The translations under genes and the position numbers were made by a program. 9,064 bases of DNA, from the NCBI GenBank assembly GCA_905197385.1, contig CAJJYO010000050.1, positions 1-9,064 of the forward strand. The letters run 5' to 3'. The DNA comes from an uncultured Collinsella sp. GTDB taxonomy: Bacteria; Actinomycetota; Coriobacteriia; Coriobacteriales; Coriobacteriaceae. Each line of letters starts with the position of its first letter. Position 1 is the first letter of the stretch. This document shows, piece after piece, positions 6,395 through 9,064 of the stretch. The notes below the pieces were generated by a model. That model saw only the letters and a program-made list of their open reading frames with translations. It did no database searches and was not told where the DNA came from.

Positions 6395-6538
6395 ATGATG
6401 TACGGAGCAGGGCAAGTGCGTGAGCCGCGGTCGTTGGGAAGGCGCATGAGTGATTCCGTGATCGCTGCCGTGTGCACGGGATTGATGGCGGTGCTTTGCA
6501 TTGGGATGCTGTGGACCATGTCGCATGTGGGACAATAG
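6395..6538 (+). CDS. 47-residue single-helix membrane protein, hypothetical
   Basis: This short gene encodes 47 residues and ends in TAG. It begins with two adjacent ATGs; the first has AAGGAG at ideal spacing. The N-terminal third is basic (Arg9, Arg12, Arg16, Arg17). A hydrophobic stretch from about residue 22 to 42, SVIAAVCTGLMAVLCIGMLW (21-40), forms one membrane helix, and a short tail SHVGQ follows. By the positive-inside rule the N-terminus would face the cytoplasm. It ends 63 bases before the rsmJ-like gene on the same strand and may be cotranscribed with it. No family is recognised. It could be a small regulatory or structural membrane peptide, or a leader peptide for the downstream gene. 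A chance frame is possible but unlikely given the ribosome binding site and the coherent topology. Confidence 0.65.
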   Translation: MMYGAGQVREPRSLGRRMSDSVIAAVCTGLMAVLCIGMLWTMSHVGQ

Positions 6539-6590
6539 CGGACGGTTGGGTGCTGGCATAAACGGCGCTCACGTATTCGTTTTGCTTGTT

Positions 6591-6596
6591 AAGGAG
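6591..6596 (+). promoter_or_regulatory. ribosome binding site deciding the rsmJ-like start
   Basis: AAGGAG five bases before ATG 6602. An in-frame GTG at 6596 overlaps the last G of this site, so it cannot be the start. Confidence 0.8.
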
Positions 6597-6601
6597 TGTC
6601 C

Positions 6602-7306
6602 ATGGGCGTCTTCGATCCCTTTTCTGCTGCTCGGGCCGCGGGGCTTGAGCTGGCCGGGAAGTCCGAGGGACTCACGCTCACCGACGGCACGATGGAGCTG
6701 CGCGCCGATTTCACCCGCATGCATCCGCGGCTCAAGCAGGGCCGTTTGCAGCAAGAGCTGCTGGTAAAGGCTGCGCGCGCAAAAGGCGTCGAGTGCCCAT
6801 GGGCGATTGATGCCACGGCAGGCTTTGGCGAGGATTCGCTGCTGTTGGCGGCCGCGGGCTTTACCGTCGATCTGTATGAGCAGGATTGCGTGATCGCGGC
6901 ACTCCTCAAGGACGCCTTGGATCGCGCGGCAGATGATCCGGCGCTTGCGACAGCCGTGGCGCGCATGCGCTTACATGCGGGCGAGGACAGTATTACCGGC
7001 CTTCGCCATACAGCTGAGCTGATCGGGCAGGGCGAGCTCGCGGCTCCCGACGTGGTGTATCTGGACCCCATGTTTCCCGAGCGTACTAAAAGTGCGGCGG
7101 TCAAAAAGAAGTTCCAGCTCCTACATCATCTGGAACAGCCGTGCGCCGATGAGGAGACGCTGGTCGAAGCTGCGCTTGCGGTGCATCCGCGCAAGGTGGT
7201 TATCAAGCGACCGGTGAAGGGGCCGCTGCTTGCCGGCGTTAAGCCGAGCTATCAACTTGCGGGCAAGGCAGTTCGTTACGATGTTTTAGTGCCGTCGCGC
7301 CCGTAA
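6602..7306 (+). CDS. rsmJ: RsmJ-like 16S rRNA (guanine-N2)-methyltransferase
   Basis: By family, uses S-adenosylmethionine to methylate N2 of G1516 in 16S rRNA; cytosolic. The 234 residues compare with 250 in E. coli RsmJ. The order of signatures matches: DFTRMHPRLKQGRLQQELLVKA near residues 36-57 (E. coli has a RRKFGGGRGE stretch here), motif I DATAGFGEDS at 70-79, and AALLKDALDRA at 99-109. Next are the catalytic-loop motif VVYLDPMFP (151-159) with the following TKSAAVKKK, and KVVIKRP (198-204) near the C-terminus. The LDPMFP plus KSAxVKK pair is specific for RsmJ/YhiQ rather than general adenine or guanine methyltransferases. The ATG at 6602 is set by its ribosome binding site. The 47-residue membrane-protein gene lies just upstream. 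RsmJ has been characterised in E. coli; the exact target in this Gram-positive background is inferred. Confidence 0.88.
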   Translation: MGVFDPFSAARAAGLELAGKSEGLTLTDGTMELRADFTRMHPRLKQGRLQQELLVKAARAKGVECPWAIDATAGFGEDSLLLAAAGFTVDLYEQDCVIAALLKDALDRAADDPALATAVARMRLHAGEDSITGLRHTAELIGQGELAAPDVVYLDPMFPERTKSAAVKKKFQLLHHLEQPCADEETLVEAALAVHPRKVVIKRPVKGPLLAGVKPSYQLAGKAVRYDVLVPSRP

Positions 7307-7321
7307 CTTGCGTGCGATTAC

Positions 7322-7340
7322 CGGCGCTTCGCTAGCGCCG
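7322..7340. terminator. GC hairpin between rsmJ-like gene and zinc-ribbon gene
   Basis: CGGCGCT (7322-7328) pairs perfectly with AGCGCCG (7334-7340) around TCGCT. No T-run follows on either strand, so it is at best a weak bidirectional terminator for the two converging genes. Confidence 0.45.
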
Positions 7341-7354
7341 TGCCGATGCGGCGT

Positions 7355-7651
7355 CTATTTCCATGGGTGCGACGTCAGGTGCCATCCACCGCAGTATTCG
7401 CATTTGTAGCAGGCCAAACCACGCCGCCCGCGGTTTTCGCAGTCGGCCATAACTGCCTCGGCCTCGGCGCGCGTGTCGTAACGGTTTTTGCGCTCGCACG
7501 ACTTGTAGCGCCAAGCCTCATCGCGCTCGGCGTCCAGGGCGTCGCGGCGCTCATCCTCGCGCGCAAACAGGTCGCTCATATCGCCGCCCGTAGCAGCGCC
7601 CAAAAACTCGCTTTTGGCCTTTGACCAGGCGGCTCGCTTTTTGCTTCCCAT
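7355..7651 (-). CDS. small zinc-ribbon protein, unknown function
   Basis: The 98-residue cytosolic protein has a basic, Lys-rich N-terminus (MGSKKRAAWSKAKSEF), a highly charged central helix (LFAREDERRDALDAERDEAWRY) and a C-terminal putative zinc site: Cys52, then CYKCEYCGGWHLTSH (81-95), offering Cys84, Cys87 and His91 with Cys52 as probable ligands. The layout C...KNRYDTRAEAEAVM...YKCEYCGGWHLT is seen in small uncharacterised zinc-ribbon proteins of phages and actinobacteria; nucleic-acid or protein binding is a guess. The start chosen is ATG 7651, with a purine-rich AGAGAGG about 10 bases upstream. A TTG start at 7672 would add seven residues but has no ribosome binding site. It is divergent from the GNAT gene and convergent with the rsmJ-like gene. 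Confidence 0.75.
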   Translation of the reverse strand: MGSKKRAAWSKAKSEFLGAATGGDMSDLFAREDERRDALDAERDEAWRYKSCERKNRYDTRAEAEAVMADCENRGRRGLACYKCEYCGGWHLTSHPWK

Positions 7652-7676
7652 CTGCTTCGCGCCTCTCTCCAAACGC

Positions 7677-7706
7677 TGGTATCATTGCTCAACCAAAGTG
7701 ATACCA
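7677..7706. promoter_or_regulatory. 30-bp dyad in the zinc-ribbon/GNAT divergent gap (candidate operator)
   Basis: TGGTATCA (7677-7684) and TGATACCA (7699-7706) are perfect 8-bp inverted repeats 14 bases apart. Inside them TTG (7685-7687) and CAA (7694-7696) nearly continue the symmetry. The dyad lies 20 bases before the GNAT start and 26 bases before the zinc-ribbon start, so a dimeric repressor could control both. No T-run follows, and it precedes rather than follows both genes, so it is not a terminator. Confidence 0.5.
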
Positions 7707-7725
7707 ATAAACGTGAGGTCGCCGC

Positions 7726-8217
7726 GTGATGATCAGAAAAACCCTCGATACCGACATTCCCGCCGTCATGGTCATCTATGACGCCGCCCGCGCCTTTATG
7801 CGCGCGCATGGCAACGCCACGCAGTGGCCCGAGGGCACGCCTTCGGCCGAGCAACTGGCTGCCGATATTGCCGCTGGTGGTAGTTACGTGTGCGAAGTCG
7901 ACGGTCGCGTGGTGGCGACGTTTGCCTTTTTACCGGGTCCGGACGAGTGCTATGGCGTCATTGAGGACGGGCAATGGCGCAGTGACACTTCGTATGCTGT
8001 GCTGCACCGTGTAGCGTCCGATGGCACCGTGCACGGTATCGCGGCTGCGATGTTTGCCTTTGCCAAGGAGCGTGCCGATCACCTGCGCATCGACACGCAT
8101 CAGGACAACCTGCCCATGCAGGGTGCGAGCCTCAAGGCCGGGTTTAAGCGCGCCGGCATCGTGTATGTGTCGGACGGTACGCCGCGCGTCGCGTTTGATT
8201 GGCTGCGCGAGACATAA
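7726..8217 (+). CDS. GNAT-family N-acetyltransferase
   Basis: Transfers an acetyl group from acetyl-CoA to an amine; substrate unknown. The 163 residues fit a single GNAT domain: MIRKTLDTDIPAVMVIYDAARAFM is the N-terminal strand and helix, SYVCEVDGRVVATFAF (53-68) the paired central strands, and YAVLHRVASDGTVHGIAAAMFAFAKERA (90-117) the acetyl-CoA motif A in a degenerate form (usually Q/R-x-x-G-x-G/A). LRIDTHQDNLPMQGASLKAGFKRAG (120-144) is the usual motif B. This subtype, with WPEGTPSAEQLAADI after strand 1, is common in gut Firmicutes and Coriobacteriia. GTG 7726 lies 7 bases after GAGG and ATG 7729 lies 10 after it. I give the GTG start, but the two differ by one residue. The divergent gap carries a 30-bp dyad, and a strong hairpin follows the gene. 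Confidence 0.88.
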   Translation: MMIRKTLDTDIPAVMVIYDAARAFMRAHGNATQWPEGTPSAEQLAADIAAGGSYVCEVDGRVVATFAFLPGPDECYGVIEDGQWRSDTSYAVLHRVASDGTVHGIAAAMFAFAKERADHLRIDTHQDNLPMQGASLKAGFKRAGIVYVSDGTPRVAFDWLRET

Positions 8218-8245
8218 GAGCGGGGACGCGTATCAACAATTTGCA

Positions 8246-8283
8246 CGAACGAAAATGGCTCCGGGTGGGGCCATTTTCGTTCG
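8246..8283. terminator. strong 17-bp hairpin after the GNAT gene
   Basis: CGAACGAAAATGGC (8246-8259) pairs perfectly with GCCATTTTCGTTCG (8270-8283). The stem extends inward by one T-G and two C-G pairs to a GGGT loop (8263-8266), 17 pairs in all. There is no T-run beyond the stem, only a T-rich stretch inside it. It probably ends the GNAT transcript, but it also begins a structured stretch before the GTPase gene. Confidence 0.65.
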
Positions 8284-8295
8284 CTGCGCTGTTTT

Positions 8296-8309
8296 GAAAG
8301 CCGGCTTTC
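8296..8309. repeat. 14-bp perfect palindrome
   Basis: GAAAGCCGGCTTTC is fully self-complementary and lies between two hairpins in the non-coding stretch before the GTPase gene. It could be a protein-binding site or part of RNA structure. Confidence 0.5.
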
Positions 8310-8330
8310 GCAAGGCGCGAACCTACGAAA

Positions 8331-8356
8331 ATCGCCGCGCGGCAACGCGGGGCGAT
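8331..8356 (+). promoter_or_regulatory. GNRA-capped hairpin in the leader of the GTPase gene
   Basis: ATCGCC (8331-8336) pairs with GGCGAT (8351-8356). After one G-G mismatch, CGCG pairs with CGCG around a GCAA tetraloop (8342-8345). Ten pairs with a GNRA loop suggest a folded RNA if this stretch is transcribed. A further GC-rich stem, GGGCC/GGCCC (8375-8379 with 8393-8397), follows. Function is unproven. Confidence 0.45.
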
Positions 8357-8434
8357 GAGCTCGGTCGGGGGATAGGGCCCGCTTCGCCCGCCGGCCCGTA
8401 AATTGTATCATCCAGTGTGGAACGAGGATGCCTG

Positions 8435-8463
8435 TTGCCGCGTGTGACGGGCTTGTATATAAG
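8435..8463 (+). promoter_or_regulatory. candidate promoter very close to the GTPase start
   Basis: TTGCCG (8435-8440), a 17-base spacer, then TATAAG (8458-8463). The fit to the consensus is good, but transcription would begin about 8470, inside the ribosome binding site AGGAG (8464-8468), giving a nearly leaderless message. Either the match is fortuitous or the gene has two modes of initiation. TATCAT at 8406-8411 is another possible -10 with a poor -35. Confidence 0.3.
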
Positions 8464-8472
8464 AGGAGAGCC

Positions 8473-9064
8473 ATGTCGAAGCAAGCGGTCGTTGGAATCT
8501 TGGCGCATGTCGATGCCGGCAAGACCACGTTGGCCGAGGCCATGCTGTTTAACGCAGGCCGTATTCGCAAGCGCGGCCGCGTGGACGATGGCGATTCGCA
8601 TCTGGATACGAACGAGATCGAGCGCGAGCGTGGCATCACGATTTTCTCGTCGCAGGCCGTGCTCGACCATGGCGATACCCACGTCATGCTCGTGGATGCA
8701 CCGGGGCATGTCGATTTTTCGGCCGAGGCGGAGCGCACGCTGCGCGCGCTCGACTATGCGATTTTGGTTGTGGGTGCCAACGACGGCGTGCAGGGGCACA
8801 CCGAAACCCTGTGGCGCCTGCTTGCGCGCTATGACATCCCGACGTTCGTCTATATCAACAAAATCGATTTGGAGAATCCCGGCTGCGATGTTTTGCTGGC
8901 ACAGCTTGGGCAGCGTCTTTCCGAAGGCTGCCTGGATGCCAACGAATTGTTGGCGGGCGGCACCGTTCAGGAGGACGCTGCTGCGTTGGACGAGGCGGCG
9001 CTCGAGGAGTTTCTTGAGGCGGGTGAGCTTTCCGTCGCAACGCTGTCGCGCATGGTTGCCGAGC
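8473..9064 (+). CDS. Tet(M)/EF-G-like translational GTPase (ribosomal protection protein type), N-terminal part
   Basis: The first 197 codons are in the window and the frame is open at the right edge. The product begins MSKQAVVGILAHVDAGKTTLAEAMLF. The GTPase motifs are complete: G1 AHVDAGKT (11-18), switch I ERERGIT (50-56) with Thr56, G3 DAPGH (75-79), and G4 NKID (129-132). Closeness to Tet(M)/Tet(O) rather than EF-G shows in the start directly at the G domain, the LAHVDAGKTTL...LLDTNEIERERGIT-like order, and the helical segment after G4 (EDAAALDEAALEEFLEAGELSVATLSRMVAE) that parallels Tet(M). Family members bind the ribosome and, in Tet(M), dislodge tetracycline. G3 reads DAPGH where Tet(M) and EF-G have DTPGH. 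Whether it gives resistance or is a housekeeping paralogue cannot be told. AGGAG stands four bases before the ATG. Confidence 0.88.
   Translation, partial: MSKQAVVGILAHVDAGKTTLAEAMLFNAGRIRKRGRVDDGDSHLDTNEIERERGITIFSSQAVLDHGDTHVMLVDAPGHVDFSAEAERTLRALDYAILVVGANDGVQGHTETLWRLLARYDIPTFVYINKIDLENPGCDVLLAQLGQRLSEGCLDANELLAGGTVQEDAAALDEAALEEFLEAGELSVATLSRMVAE

Noticed and set aside
6330..6398. 22-codon frame whose TGA overlaps the first ATG of the 47-residue gene, suggesting translational coupling
   Set aside because: No ribosome binding site before either of its ATGs and no coherent peptide; the overlap is probably chance.
6164..6559. Minus-strand open frames opposite the 47-residue protein
   Set aside because: They have no ribosome binding site and a composition rich in Arg, His, Ser and Pro as in antisense frames of GC-rich DNA, and they overlap two better-supported genes.
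8246..8397. A known riboswitch or T-box in the leader of the GTPase gene
   Set aside because: Hairpins are plain, but no conserved riboswitch core or T-box sequence could be recognised.

Overview
The window looks like ordinary chromosomal sequence from a GC-rich bacterium, most likely a Coriobacteriia member close to Collinsella. This rests on the high-GC, C/G-ending codon use, the strong AAGGAG-type ribosome binding sites 4-6 bases before most starts, the gene repertoire, and an intergenic repeat that I recognise (from memory, unverified) as a Collinsella-type dispersed element. No RNA gene, phage, CRISPR array or complete insertion sequence is visible.

Left part (1-3225): the C-terminal half of a short-chain dehydrogenase (+) meets uracil-DNA glycosylase ung (-) across a bidirectional terminator. 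Upstream of ung on the same strand is an EamA/DMT-type transporter. It is divergent from a LysR-family regulator, and the 158-base gap between them holds several candidate operator sequences.

Middle (3226-6167): a MATE efflux pump (-), convergent with lysR, is divergent from an RlmA-type 23S rRNA guanine-N1 methyltransferase (+). The MATE/rlmA gap holds a compact element made of two tandem 27-bp units followed by a 9-bp hairpin. rlmA is followed by two hairpins, one of them repeat-like, and then by a convergent four-helix membrane protein of unknown function.

Right part (6168-9064): a previously easy-to-miss 47-residue single-helix membrane protein with a strong ribosome binding site precedes an RsmJ-like 16S rRNA methyltransferase (+). 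Next come a small zinc-ribbon protein (-) and a divergent GNAT acetyltransferase (+) that share a gap with a 30-bp dyad. A 255-base, strongly structured non-coding stretch leads into the first 197 codons of a Tet(M)/EF-G-like translational GTPase, which runs off the right edge.

Three of the genes act on the ribosome (RlmA-like, RsmJ-like, Tet(M)-like GTPase), and two are exporters of families that often move drugs or metabolites. They are not one operon, because orientations alternate and terminators intervene, so a joint antibiotic-response role is only speculation. The observations best worth following are the 4677-4768 repeat element, the folded leader before the GTPase gene, the 47-residue membrane protein, and the operator-like sequences at lysR/eamA and at the GNAT gene.
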